DNA from: an uncultured Collinsella sp.
GTDB taxonomy: Bacteria; Actinomycetota; Coriobacteriia; Coriobacteriales; Coriobacteriaceae
DNA: 58,863 nt
Reading direction: 5' to 3'
NCBI GenBank assembly: GCA_900758845.1
Contig: CAAESW010000085.1
Location: 1 to 58,863 of the forward strand
Shown: positions 42,328 to 51,296 of the stretch, in pieces
Position numbering within the stretch: the stretch's first letter is position 1
Layout: every line of letters starts with the position of its first letter
The notes under the pieces: model-generated
The model's database searches: none
Told to the model about the DNA's origin: nothing
The model's input: the letters and a program-made list of their open reading frames with translations, nothing else
Program-made: the position numbers and the translations under genes

Positions 42328-43632
42328 CTAATGGCGGGCGCGTATCCTCACCAAACGCACCATGGCAAGCGCAAAGCCCACGGCGGCCACAGCCATGAGC
42401 ACGTAGAACACCGAACGGAAACCAAACAGGAACACATCCGGACGACCTGCAACAAAACTGGTCACGGCCTCGCCCATCGCCACGCTCATCTGCCCATACA
42501 GGATATGCGACGCCACCGTAATGCCGAGTGCCATGCCGGCGTAGCGCGCCAAACTGCCCAAGCTGCCCGCAAAGCCGAGCGCTTCGCGCGGAGCCGAACC
42601 CATATACAGCGAGTTGTTGGGGCTCTGGAAAATCGACGTACCGCACGACATAAATGCGACGCAGCACACGATCACAGGGATAGAAGAGCGCTCGTTGAGC
42701 GTGCTTACCGCAAAGAGACCGCACACGTACACGCCCAGGCCAACCGCCGTAGGGCCCTCGCAGCCAACACGGTCCGAAACCGTACCCGAAAGCGGGCCGA
42801 TAAAGGCATTCACCATCGGCAGCGCCAAAAAGAGTAGTCCAGAGATATCAGAACCAAAGCCGTGGGCGTCCTGAAAATAGAACGGCAGAATAAACTCGGA
42901 TGCGCCAATACCAACGAACACGATGAGCATGCAGGCAAGGTTGATGGTGAAGGCCGAATTTGCAAAGCAGCGACGGGCGGCCTCGGCAAGGGGCATGGGA
43001 CGTTCGCCGGCCTCTGGCCTAACATGCGGCAGCGTGTAGAGCCCCACGATAAACGAGATCACGCCAATGGGCAGGTTGATGAGGAAGATGCTCTCCCAGG
43101 GAAAGCTTGCCACCAGCATGCCGCCGAGCACGGGGCCACACATCATGCCGAGGGCCACAAAGGTCGCGAGAATACCCATGGCACGGCCTCGTTCGCGCGC
43201 CGGAAACGACTCGGTGATGATACCCATGTTGTTAGCCATGGCCGCCGCGCAACCGACGCCCTGAACAATGCGTGCCAGGATAAGAACCTCAAGCGAGGCC
43301 GAAAGGCCGCACAGCAGCGAACCGACCGAAAAGACAATGACACCCAGCTGGAACACATTCACCTTGCCGCGCACGTCGCCCAGGCGGCCAAACGGCAACA
43401 TAGCCACGCACGTCGCAAGCAGATACACCGAGCTCACCAGCTGGATGCGGTCGAGGCCCACGCCCAGCTCCTTTTGCATCACGGGCAGCGCCACGGTCAC
43501 GACGGTCGAATCCAGACACGCCATAAACGTCATGATGAGCACGGTAAACAGAATCGCCCATTTATTCTTGCCATGGGTGTCGCCCTCAAGGGCAATGTGC
43601 TCGCGGCGCAGCTGCTCTGCGGTTTTCTCCAT
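42328..43632 (-). CDS. MFS transporter, multidrug-efflux type (DHA2-like)
   Basis: This 434-residue membrane protein has MFS motif A-like GRLGDVRGKVNVFQ, the LDSTVVTVALPVMQ N-terminal helix and the antiporter motif C-like ALGMMCGPVLGGML. These suggest proton-driven drug export. The ATG at 43632 lies six bases after AAAGGAT; the upstream ATG at 43638 abuts that site and is less likely. It follows the terminator of the MetY gene. The substrate is unknown. Confidence 0.85.
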   Translation of the reverse strand: MEKTAEQLRREHIALEGDTHGKNKWAILFTVLIMTFMACLDSTVVTVALPVMQKELGVGLDRIQLVSSVYLLATCVAMLPFGRLGDVRGKVNVFQLGVIVFSVGSLLCGLSASLEVLILARIVQGVGCAAAMANNMGIITESFPARERGRAMGILATFVALGMMCGPVLGGMLVASFPWESIFLINLPIGVISFIVGLYTLPHVRPEAGERPMPLAEAARRCFANSAFTINLACMLIVFVGIGASEFILPFYFQDAHGFGSDISGLLFLALPMVNAFIGPLSGTVSDRVGCEGPTAVGLGVYVCGLFAVSTLNERSSIPVIVCCVAFMSCGTSIFQSPNNSLYMGSAPREALGFAGSLGSLARYAGMALGITVASHILYGQMSVAMGEAVTSFVAGRPDVFLFGFRSVFYVLMAVAAVGFALAMVRLVRIRARH

Positions 43633-43658
43633 ATCCATCCTTTCGAGTGGCGCAACGC

Positions 43659-43705
43659 AAAAACGGGGCCCCAATCGCCTGCAAACAGCCGCGATTGGGG
43701 TCCCG
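43659..43705 (-). terminator. Terminator after the MetY-like gene
   Basis: On the - strand GGGACCCCAATCGC pairs with GCGATTGGGGCCCC across a 12-nt loop and is followed by GTTTTTGCG. It separates the MetY-like gene from the MFS gene. Confidence 0.85.
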
Positions 43706-43772
43706 CCTACGGAATCGGAACTAAAGGTCGCCGAAGCTTTCTGCCAGCATCGGCACCTTGTAGGAAGCTAGC

Positions 43773-45056
43773 CTAGCACTGCTCGAGTGCCTGCTCAAGG
43801 TCGGCAATCAGGTCGGCCGTGTCCTCGAGGCCGCACGACAGGCGCACCATGTCGGCAGAAATGCCACAGGCGATGAGCTCCTCATCGTTCATCTGGCGAT
43901 GCGTGGCATTAGCGGGATGCAAGCAGCAGGTGCGCGCATCGGCCACGTGCGTGGCGATCTGGGCGAGCTTGAGGCTCTTCATAAAGGTCTCGGCCGCCGC
44001 GCGACCACCGTTAAAGCCAAAGCTCACGACGCCGCAAGTACCGTTGGGCATGTACTTCTGAGCGATGTCGTAGTACTTGTCGCCCTCCAAACCCGGATAG
44101 CTCACAAAGCGCACCTTGGGGTGGCTCTGCAGGAACTTGGCGACCGCCAGGCCGTTCTCGCAATGGCGCGGCATGCGCACGTGCAGGCTCTCGAGCGAGC
44201 TGTTCAGGAAGAATGCCGCCTGCGGGTTCTGCATGGGGCCGAGGTCGCGCATAAGCTGCGCAGTGGCCTTGGTAATAAAGGCACCCTCGCGACCGAACTT
44301 CTCGGCATAGGTCACGCCGTGGTAGCTCTCGTCGGGCGTGGTGAGACCCGGGAACTTGTCCGCATGGGCCATCCAGTCAAACTGGCCGTGGTCGACGATC
44401 ACGCCGCCCAGGTAGGCAGCATGTCCATCCATGTACTTGGTGGTGGAGTGCGTAACGATGTCGGCGCCCCACTCAAAGGGACGGCACATCACGGGCGTCG
44501 GGAAGGTGTTGTCGACCATCAGCGGCACGCCGTGGTCATGCGCGGCCTTGGCAAAGCGCTCAATATCAAGCACGGCGAGGGCGGGATTGGCGATGGTCTC
44601 GCCAAAGACGAGCTTGGTATTGGGTTCAAACGCTGCCTCGAGCTCCTCGTCGGTACAGTCGGGGGCAACGAACGTGCAGGTCACGCCCATGCGACCCATG
44701 GTGTGGGCGAGCAGGTTGTAGGTACCGCCGTAAATGGCAGAGCTTGCGACCACATGATCGCCGGCACCGGCCACATTAAAGATCGCGAGGAAATTCGCAG
44801 CCATGCCCGAGCTCGTGAGCATCGCAGCGGTGCCGCCCTCCATCTCGCAGATCTTGGCGGCAACGAGATCGCACGTGGGGTTCTGCAGACGGCTGTAGAA
44901 GTAGCCCGACTCCTCTAGGTCAAACAGCTTGCCCATATGCTCGGACGTGTCGTACTTCCACGTGGTGGACTGGTAGATGGGCACCTGGCGCGGCTCGGCA
45001 TCTCCCGGGTGATACCCGCCCTGAACACACGTCGTACCGATGGTCTGCTCGCTCAT
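43773..45056 (-). CDS. metY: O-acetylhomoserine sulfhydrylase-like PLP enzyme (MetY family)
   Basis: This 427-residue Cys/Met-metabolism PLP enzyme has the PLP lysine in VTHSTTKYMDGH. YSRLQNPT and the LTSSGMAANFLAIFN stretch fit the MetY/MetZ group. It probably makes homocysteine from O-acetylhomoserine and sulfide. The ATG at 45056 follows AGGGAG. Methionine gamma-lyase is the main alternative. Sulfide could come from the cysteine desulfidase encoded nearby at 49.7-51.0 kb. Confidence 0.82.
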   Translation of the reverse strand: MSEQTIGTTCVQGGYHPGDAEPRQVPIYQSTTWKYDTSEHMGKLFDLEESGYFYSRLQNPTCDLVAAKICEMEGGTAAMLTSSGMAANFLAIFNVAGAGDHVVASSAIYGGTYNLLAHTMGRMGVTCTFVAPDCTDEELEAAFEPNTKLVFGETIANPALAVLDIERFAKAAHDHGVPLMVDNTFPTPVMCRPFEWGADIVTHSTTKYMDGHAAYLGGVIVDHGQFDWMAHADKFPGLTTPDESYHGVTYAEKFGREGAFITKATAQLMRDLGPMQNPQAAFFLNSSLESLHVRMPRHCENGLAVAKFLQSHPKVRFVSYPGLEGDKYYDIAQKYMPNGTCGVVSFGFNGGRAAAETFMKSLKLAQIATHVADARTCCLHPANATHRQMNDEELIACGISADMVRLSCGLEDTADLIADLEQALEQC

Positions 45057-45287
45057 ATCCAACTCCCTTACTTGGGTTTTGTTTTTATTCGGTTCACGAT
45101 ACCGCTACCCTGCACCCCTCTCAACCCATCCCCAAGGTAGGTTATGGGACAAATTGATCCGTGGCATTTATCTCAAACCTTGGGCATTTGCTCGATAGAT
45201 AAAAATGAGGCATCCATGAAGCTCTCGATGATTACACGCACCGTCACGGGTACCATAGGCGGGTACACCATGACCAAGGAGACAACG

Positions 45288-45734
45288 ATGAAGCAAATCG
45301 ATACGGCCCAGCTCGACATCACCGCCTGTCAGGCTCAGGCTGCCGAATACCACGCCCGTGGCTTTAACTGCGCCCAGGCCGTCGCCTGCACGCTCGCGCC
45401 CGCCGTCGGGCTCGACCCCCAGGTCGCCTTTACCCTCACCGAGGGCTTTGGCGCCGGCATGGGCGGCATGACCGAAACCTGCGGCGCCATCTCGGGCGCC
45501 GTGGCCATCATGGGCTTCGTGATGAGCGACGGCATGGAAAACCCCAAGACCAAGGGCCAGACCTACAAGCTGTCGCGCGAAATCGCCAAGCGTTTTGGCG
45601 AGAAGAACACGACGACCGTCTGCGGCACGCTCAAGGGCATTGGATCGGATAAGGGTCCGCTCCGCAGCTGCCCCGGCTGCATCGACGATGCCGTCGAGAT
45701 CGCCTGCGATATGCTAAAGCAGCTCGCCGAGTAA
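45288..45734 (+). CDS. C_GCAxxG_C_C family redox-like protein
   Basis: This 148-residue protein has the family Cys pattern: FNCAQAVACTLAP (motif resembling the CAxAV start), ETCGAISGAVAIMG (CGAxxG), VCGTL and SCPGCIDDAVE. The family is common in anaerobes and is thought to be redox-related or metal-binding; no reaction is known. The ATG at 45288 follows AAGGAG; further upstream ATGs (45144, 45216, 45270) lack such sites. Confidence 0.8.
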   Translation: MKQIDTAQLDITACQAQAAEYHARGFNCAQAVACTLAPAVGLDPQVAFTLTEGFGAGMGGMTETCGAISGAVAIMGFVMSDGMENPKTKGQTYKLSREIAKRFGEKNTTTVCGTLKGIGSDKGPLRSCPGCIDDAVEIACDMLKQLAE

Positions 45735-45751
45735 ACGGCAGCAACAGAAAA

Positions 45752-45798
45752 CGACGGCCGGCGCGCTTGGGATCCATCCAAAAGCACGCCGGCCGTCG
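45752..45798. terminator. Bidirectional terminator between convergent genes
   Basis: CGACGGCCGGCG and the near-complement CGCCGGCCGTCG make a strong hairpin between the + strand Cys-rich gene and the - strand yigZ gene. U-tracts are short on both sides. Confidence 0.65.
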
Positions 45799-45801
45799 CC
45801 G

Positions 45802-46440
45802 TTAGAACTCGGCAAATTCGGGAGCGCCGACCTCAATCTCCTCGCGCCCCGCCATAAGCTCGCGCATCTTGGCGCAAAACGACTCCTGCTCCCCTGCCTT
45901 AAACACCAAGTGAAGTGTCACGGTATCCGCATAATCGGTATCCGAAACCTTGGCACCCGAATCCTGGGCCAAGCGAAGCACCTGCTCATACTGCGGATAG
46001 GCCACATGCACGTCAACGGGCACAACACTTGTCATCTCGACGATCTGCCCAGCCTCCTGAGCCGAGGCCACCGCCGCCTGCGTCGCCGCGGTATAGGCGC
46101 GCACCAAGCCACCAGGCCCCAACAGCGTGCCACCAAAATAGCGCGTCACTACGCAGCAAACATTTTTGAGCTCCGCACCGCGCAGCACCTCGAGCGTCGG
46201 CATACCGCTCGTGCGGCTCGGCTCACCATCATCGCTCTGGCGCTCGCGTCCATCGACCAAAATCCACGCGGGCACATTATGCCGAGCGTCGTAATGACGC
46301 TTGCGAACCATCTCGATAAAGGCATTCGCCTCGTCCTCGGACTCAATATGGACCAGTTGGGCAATAAACCGGCTCTTGCGGTCCACAAACTCGCCCGAAG
46401 CCTCAATATTCGATTGCAGAGTAAAATAGCTGTCCAACAA
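45802..46440 (-). CDS. yigZ: YigZ/IMPACT family protein
   Basis: This 212-residue protein has an N-terminal UPF0029/Impact domain (SRFIAQLVHIESEDEA, DDGEPSRTSGMPTLEVL, TRYFGGTLLGPGGLVRAY). A C-terminal DUF1949-like domain (about 140-212) follows. The family is widespread and may act in translation or nucleotide-linked control, without a settled function. The start is a TTG at 46440 or 46437 after GAGGGG; no ATG fits. It lies downstream of rnpB on the same strand. Confidence 0.88.
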   Translation of the reverse strand: MLDSYFTLQSNIEASGEFVDRKSRFIAQLVHIESEDEANAFIEMVRKRHYDARHNVPAWILVDGRERQSDDGEPSRTSGMPTLEVLRGAELKNVCCVVTRYFGGTLLGPGGLVRAYTAATQAAVASAQEAGQIVEMTSVVPVDVHVAYPQYEQVLRLAQDSGAKVSDTDYADTVTLHLVFKAGEQESFCAKMRELMAGREEIEVGAPEFAEF

Positions 46441-46552
46441 AGCCCCTCAACAACAAGCAAAGCAACAAACAGCCTCAATAATACGGCAAAGGCCGTACCG
46501 ATAATCCCGGCAACTAGAACGGCGACACCGATGATTCCGTAAACGAAAGCGA

Positions 46553-46651
46553 GAACCCGTCAGCACGAGCAAGGTGCCCTGAAAGACGAGGGTATTGACC
46601 TTTTGGTCATGCCCGAAGGCTTGAAAGGCAGATTGCCGCGCTGACGGGTTC
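46553..46651 (+). other. Structured hairpin motif, copy 2 (candidate RNA or repeat)
   Basis: The outer stem GAACCCGTCAGC/GCTGACGGGTTC (12 bp) is followed by CG/CG, GCAA/TTGC, a GG/GA internal loop and TGCC/GGCA. A tip follows with CTGAAAGACGAG, a GGGTA/TGCCC helix, TGACC/GGTCA with a TTTT loop, and GAAGGCTTGAAAGG. The single-stranded bases match copy 1 (GAAAGA-GAG and GA-GG-TTGA), while the stems differ but still pair. The T-G pair in GGGTA/TGCCC is a wobble only on the + strand. It lies between rnpB and yigZ. Confidence 0.7.
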
Positions 46652-46667
46652 GCAGCGTCAACATAGT

Positions 46668-47031
46668 TGCTGAGTGGGCTTGTAAGCCGGGTTCTGTCGT
46701 GAACGGTCATTTATCTTGTCTGCACGTTACCGTGCAGCTCCACGCACGCTACCCGAACGCGGACCGGGCCGGCCCATAGCGTTCCTATTCGCGCTTGCTC
46801 CGGATGGGGCTTGCCAAGCCGCCGTGTTGCCACGACGCTGGTGGTCTCTTACACCACCGTTTCAGCTTTTCCCTTTACGCCTTGCGGCGCAGGTGGGAGT
46901 CTTCTTTTCTGCGGCGCTTTCCGTCGGATCACTCCGCCCGGCCGTTAGCCGGCATCCCGCCCTCTGGAGCCCGGACTTTCCTCACGCGTGCTGCAAGCAG
47001 CACATCGCGCGACCGTCTGGCCCACTCAGCA
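46668..47031 (-). ncRNA. rnpB: RNase P RNA, bacterial type A
   Basis: The - strand begins with TGCTGAGTGGGC, which pairs with GCCCACTCAGCA at the 3' end (P1). It contains the universally conserved GAGGAAAGTCCGGGCTCC near the 5' end. GGTGGTGTAAGAGACCACC occurs in the middle (P10-P11 region) and GAACCCGGCTTA near the 3' end. At about 364 nt this is the expected size. It processes the 5' ends of pre-tRNAs. Confidence 0.97.
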
Positions 47032-47038
47032 GTGCAAG

Positions 47039-47044
47039 AGTGTA
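47039..47044 (-). promoter_or_regulatory. Extended -10 promoter element of rnpB
   Basis: On the - strand TGCTACACT gives an extended -10 (TGC-TACACT) whose hexamer ends 7 bp before the RNase P RNA 5' end. A -35 box is not clear. Confidence 0.6.
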
Positions 47045-47313
47045 GCACACCGTTGCCGCAGGCAATGGCACAACACAAGCGTTCGACACGATAAACCAAG
47101 AACCACGCCATGCAGTACAATAGGGTTGTCGATGGGCAATGTCGTCAGTCGAGACGCGACCGCGCTCCGCACCCCTCCGTCTACTCGGTGCGTTCCCGCC
47201 TCCTCCCCGAGGCGGGATGTCGGCATTTTTTTCATGCACCGACAACCCAATAGCCCGTGAACAGCCTAGGCGGCATTGCACACGGGCAGCATCGCGCACC
47301 TCAGCAACAAATG

Positions 47314-47350
47314 CAAAAAGGGACCCGTCCATTGCGGACGGATCCCTTAA
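47314..47350 (-). terminator. Terminator of rpsA
   Basis: On the - strand AAGGGATCCGTCC and GGACGGGTCCCTT pair around GCAAT and are followed by TTTGC. It lies 22 bp after the rpsA stop. Confidence 0.85.
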
Positions 47351-47372
47351 AACAAGTGATCGTCAAACCGAT

Positions 47373-48539
47373 TTACTCGGCGTCGGTCTCCTCGTCCTTC
47401 TTCTCGGAAGGCAGCGGGGTAACCTCGATCTCGACACCCAGAGTCTCAGCAGCGGACTTCATGGACAGGGAGATACGACGACGGTCGAGGTCGATCTCCA
47501 TGACCTTGACCTGAACCTTGTCGCCCACGTGGGTGACCTGAGAAGGCTGGTCGACGTGCTTGTTGGCCATCTCGGAGATGTGCACCAGGCCCTCGATGCC
47601 CTCGCCCAGGTCGACGAAAGCGCCGAACGGGACAAGCTTGGTCACAGTGCCCTCGACGATAGCGCCGACGGGGTACTTCTTGACCAGTGCGCGCCACGGA
47701 TCCTCGGTGGTCTGCTTGAGACCCAGGGAGATGCGCTCGCGGTTGAGATCGACGTCGAGAACCTCGACCTCGACCTCCTGGCCGACCTTGACAACCTCGG
47801 AAGGATGGTTGACGTGGTTCCAGGAGAGCTCGGAGATGTGGATGAGGCCGTCGATACCGCCGAGGTCAACGAAGGCGCCGAAGTCGACGATGGAGGAAAC
47901 GGTGCCCTGGAGACGCATGCCAGACTTGAGCTTGGACAGAATCTCGGAGCGCTCGGCCTTACGGGACTCCTCGAGCACGACGCGACGGGAGAGGACGACG
48001 TTGTTGCGGTTGCGGTCCATCTCGATGACGCGAGCCTCGATGCGGGTGCCCATGTAGGAGGTGAGGTCCTTGACGCGACGGAGGTCGACGAGGGAAGCGG
48101 GCAGGAAGCCACGCAGGCCGATGTCGAGGATCAGGCCGCCCTTGACAACCTCGATAACCTCGCCCTCGACGTTCTCGCCGGAGTTGAACTTCTCCTCGAT
48201 GCGGTTCCAAGCACGCTCGTACTCGGCACGCTTCTTGGACAGGACCAGACGACCGTCCTTGTCCTCCTTCTGGAGAACCAGAGCCTCGATGGGATCACCG
48301 AGTGCAACGATGTCTGCAGGGTTAGCGTCCTTGCGGATGGACAGCTCGCGGACCGGGATAACGCCCTCGGACTTGAATCCGATGTCAACGAGCACCTCGT
48401 CATGCTCGATCTTAACGACAGTGCCGTTAACGAGATCGCCCTCATCAAAGTCGGTAATCGTACCGTCGATGAGGTTGTTCATCTCCTCCTCATTGACATC
48501 GTCAAGAGAGAAAATGGACGAGTTCTGAATCTCACTCAA
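47373..48539 (-). CDS. rpsA: 30S ribosomal protein S1
   Basis: This 388-residue protein has four S1 RNA-binding domains (about 30-100, 118-185, 203-272 and 289-358), ending with an acidic tail. Typical strings are VDFGAFVDLGGIDGLIHISELSW and VPFGAFVDLGEGIEGLVHISEM, each a complete S1 core. Four domains is the usual form in actinobacteria, against six in E. coli. The start is a TTG at 48539 behind AAAGGGG; the next in-frame ATG would remove the first 19 residues. It recruits mRNA to the ribosome. Confidence 0.95.
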   Translation of the reverse strand: MSEIQNSSIFSLDDVNEEEMNNLIDGTITDFDEGDLVNGTVVKIEHDEVLVDIGFKSEGVIPVRELSIRKDANPADIVALGDPIEALVLQKEDKDGRLVLSKKRAEYERAWNRIEEKFNSGENVEGEVIEVVKGGLILDIGLRGFLPASLVDLRRVKDLTSYMGTRIEARVIEMDRNRNNVVLSRRVVLEESRKAERSEILSKLKSGMRLQGTVSSIVDFGAFVDLGGIDGLIHISELSWNHVNHPSEVVKVGQEVEVEVLDVDLNRERISLGLKQTTEDPWRALVKKYPVGAIVEGTVTKLVPFGAFVDLGEGIEGLVHISEMANKHVDQPSQVTHVGDKVQVKVMEIDLDRRRISLSMKSAAETLGVEIEVTPLPSEKKDEETDAE

Positions 48540-48854
48540 AGGTGGACCCCTTTCGAACTACGGGGCCCCGATTGCTAGGACCTACAGAAGGGTGCGACAA
48601 GCACACAACGTTTAGGAACACTCGGGAGCCGACAGATACTAATGTGACGCTTATGCAATCACGTTCGTATAGGTTACGGGGAAATGAGTTCGATTTCAAG
48701 CGTGAACTGCGATTTTTTACTCGTGTGGAGACTTTTTCGTAATCTTGTGAACACACGTCTCCGCAACTTGACGATAACCAGCCAGGCATTTGGCTTTGGG
48801 GTAAAGTATCCGGAGCCAACGACTCTAGATCAAATTTACGAGAAAGGTGCCCGC
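48540..48854. promoter_or_regulatory. Divergent region between rpsA and the HAD gene
   Basis: This 315-bp region has no gene. On the - strand TTGAAA, 17 bp, TAACCT is a plausible rpsA promoter about 145 bp upstream of the start, leaving a long leader that could host autoregulation by S1. On the + strand a TTGACG occurs near 48767 but without a fitting -10. Confidence 0.4.
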
Positions 48855-49613
48855 GTGCTCAAAGCAGTCGTTTTCGATATGGACGAAACGCTTCTTAGCA
48901 TCAACCTTAACGCGTTCATCCTTCGCTATTTTAAGGATGTCTCATCGATGCTCGCGGATATCGGGCGCCGCAGCCGCGGTGGCACGATGGCGCGCCTCGG
49001 CACCATCCTGGTCGACCTCAACGCCAATCGCCGCAGCGGCACGGACAACCGCACCAATCTTGAGTTTTACCAAGAAGAGGTCGAGCGCCGATGCGGGATC
49101 TGTCTCTCCGATCCCCTCATCTACGAGGCGTTTACCTACTATGACCATGAAGTTCTTCCGTACAAGAACGACGATGTCATTAACGCTCACGCTATGCCGG
49201 GCGCGCACGCCGCGCTCCAGGCCGTACAGGACGCTGGACTGCGTTGCGCGCTCTTTACCAACCCCAGCTTTCCCCAGGGGGCCATCGAGTGCCGCATGGG
49301 CTGGGGCGACCTGGCCGACACCCCCTTTGAACTCGTGACGCACATGGGAAACGCAACCCGATGCAAGCCCGATGCCACCTACTATCTAGAGCAGCTTCAG
49401 GTGATGGGGCTCGAGCCACACGAGGTCCTTATGGTGGGCAACGATCCCAAGCGCGACTTCCCCAGTCCCGCCTGCGGCATTCAAACTGCCTATGTTGGCC
49501 AGGGAAAACCCGGCCGAGCCACCTGGCGCGGAACCATGGAAGACTTCGCCCGCGACTTCAACGCCGTAATCGAAGCCTTCTACGAACACCAAATAGCCGA
49601 CGAACTATCGTAG
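48855..49613 (+). CDS. HAD-family hydrolase
   Basis: This 252-residue HAD-superfamily phosphatase has motif I VVFDMDETLL, motif II LFTNPS, a lysine in RCKPDATYY and motif IV GNDPKRDFPS. The cap region lies between motifs I and II (about residues 15-115). The start is a GTG at 48855 behind GAAAGG; the longer frame to 48684 has no family-like sequence before VLKAVVFD. The substrate cannot be predicted. Confidence 0.85.
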   Translation: MLKAVVFDMDETLLSINLNAFILRYFKDVSSMLADIGRRSRGGTMARLGTILVDLNANRRSGTDNRTNLEFYQEEVERRCGICLSDPLIYEAFTYYDHEVLPYKNDDVINAHAMPGAHAALQAVQDAGLRCALFTNPSFPQGAIECRMGWGDLADTPFELVTHMGNATRCKPDATYYLEQLQVMGLEPHEVLMVGNDPKRDFPSPACGIQTAYVGQGKPGRATWRGTMEDFARDFNAVIEAFYEHQIADELS

Positions 49614-49632
49614 GCGCCAGAACATCTAGCGC

Positions 49633-49699
49633 AGTTGCGGTGAGATAGTTCCTGTTTGCCCCTCACCCGGGTAATTTTAGGAACTATCTCACCGCAACT
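49633..49699. repeat. AGTTGCGGTGA palindromic repeat, copy 4 (divergent inner arm)
   Basis: There are two perfect 21-bp arms (49633-49653 and 49679-49699) around a 25-bp centre. The outer AGTTGCGGTGA is the same as in the other copies, but the inner arm reads GATAGTTCCT instead of AATACGGACT, with the opposite arm changed to match. Confidence 0.9.
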
Positions 49700-49705
49700 T
49701 AATAT

Positions 49706-51025
49706 CTAGCACACCTGGGTTTTGCCGATCATGATGTTGAGGATCTCGACGTCGGTGTCCTTCATGCCCACGCGGCCCACGTAGCCCATGCTGGCGATTG
49801 TCTGCTCAACGGTATCCTGGATCAGGCCCTCGCCGGCGCGGAAGCCGCGACCTTGCATAGCCATATCGTGGCCCAGAATCGCCGCATCGACGGCAGCCGA
49901 GATCTTGGCGGCACAGCTCGCCTTGGCGCCGTCGCACACGATGCCGCCCACGTTACCGAGCGTATTCGAGACCGTCGCGCCAATCTGCTCGCGCGTGCCA
50001 CCGCACAGCCAGGTAATCGCAGCGCCGGCGCCGCACGCGGCGCAAATAGCACCGCAAAACGCCGAGAGCGCACCAATATAGCTCTTGATATGCACGGCGA
50101 TAAGATCGGACAGCATCACGGCGCGCACCAGGCGCTCGTGGTCGCAACTTAGGTACTCGGCATACTCCATGACGGGCAATGCGCAGGTAATGCCCTGATT
50201 GCCCGAGCCGCACACAATGGCGACCGGCAGCGCGCAGCCGTTCATGCGGGCGTCGGACCCGGCGGCCGCACGGGCACGGGCACGGCAGGCGACGTCATCG
50301 GCACGAGCACCCAGCAGCGTACGACCAACCTCGGCGCCCCAAGCGTGCGCAAGGCCCTCGGCACTGATTGCGCCATTCAGCTCAATCTGACGCTCAACGG
50401 CAGCGCGGGCGTCCTCAATGTCACCGTCCTCGATAAAGTCGATGATGGACTCAATGCTCATAGGGGTATCGGCCTTATCCGCCGCACGCTCGGCCACCAC
50501 GCGCTCGGCGCAGGCGGCACACTCCCCCGCCGACTTGCCGCATACCGGAATACCATCGAGCGTATGGCACGTGACATTAGTGTGGTGATCGGTAATCTCG
50601 ACGACCGCGGTATGGCCCCCGGCCGTCGCAGTCACCTTGATGTAGAGGTTGGGCACACCTTCGACAAGCGACACATCGCAGTAGCCGGCGTCGGCGAGGA
50701 GCTCGGCCACGCGAGCGCGGTCTTCATCGTTAACGCTCTCGAGCACCTCGAGCGCGCTCTTAGCGTCGCCGCCCACGGCACCCAGCACGGCCGCGGCCTC
50801 AATACCGTGCATACCGCCCGAGTTGGGCACGGTCACGCTCTTGACGTTCTTGATGATGTTGCCCGAGCAGGCAACATCCATATGATCGGGCTCGCAACCG
50901 AGCGTCTGGCTCGCCAGTGCCGCTGCATAGGCAACGGCAATGGGCTCGGTACAGCCGAGCGCGCAGACAAGCTCGCGGTTCAAAACATCGCAAAACGCGG
51001 CATCACGAAGGGAATCGGCAGGCAT
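49706..51025 (-). CDS. cyuA: L-cysteine desulfidase family protein (CyuA/YhaM, UPF0597)
   Basis: This 439-residue Fe-S enzyme is of the serine dehydratase alpha-like fold. Conserved Cys sites are CALGCTEPIAVAYA (near residue 25), VCGSGNQGI, CGAICAACGAGAAITWLCGG and GGIVCDGAK, three of which should hold a [4Fe-4S] cluster. It splits L-cysteine to pyruvate, ammonia and sulfide and acts as a detoxifying or energy-yielding step in anaerobes. The ATG follows AGGAGAT. It is transcribed alone, divergent from rpiB. Confidence 0.88.
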   Translation of the reverse strand: MPADSLRDAAFCDVLNRELVCALGCTEPIAVAYAAALASQTLGCEPDHMDVACSGNIIKNVKSVTVPNSGGMHGIEAAAVLGAVGGDAKSALEVLESVNDEDRARVAELLADAGYCDVSLVEGVPNLYIKVTATAGGHTAVVEITDHHTNVTCHTLDGIPVCGKSAGECAACAERVVAERAADKADTPMSIESIIDFIEDGDIEDARAAVERQIELNGAISAEGLAHAWGAEVGRTLLGARADDVACRARARAAAGSDARMNGCALPVAIVCGSGNQGITCALPVMEYAEYLSCDHERLVRAVMLSDLIAVHIKSYIGALSAFCGAICAACGAGAAITWLCGGTREQIGATVSNTLGNVGGIVCDGAKASCAAKISAAVDAAILGHDMAMQGRGFRAGEGLIQDTVEQTIASMGYVGRVGMKDTDVEILNIMIGKTQVC

Positions 51026-51296
51026 AGGTATCTCCTACTTGTATAACGGGCTGGGCTCTCAATAATAATTAGCTCTTTTATTTGATAACAATGCATCAAA
51101 AACCGCAACCCAGGTTCCGGTAGACGGCATTCAGGCGCAAACTGACGGCATTCATTCATGAGAAACCGGTCTTGTTGCATGCTAAAGCGTTTGACCAAAA
51201 AACGCCCAAGCGTTTACACAAAAGTCGCGCTATCATGCAGTCGAACGCGGTAAAACCTTTAGCAATCTCGCCGCACAGACCAGAGAGGAACTATCC

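Larger units (their letters stand above)
47032..47372. other. Gap between rnpB and rpsA
   Basis: It contains the rnpB promoter, a GC-rich hairpin CCCGCCTC/GAGGCGGG at 47195-47216 followed nine bases later by TTTTTTT on the + strand, and the rpsA terminator. I see no gene. Confidence 0.6.

Noticed and set aside
46447..46710. An 87-codon - strand ORF between rnpB and yigZ
   Set aside because: It runs through the 3' end of RNase P RNA and the structured hairpin and has no ribosome site or family features.
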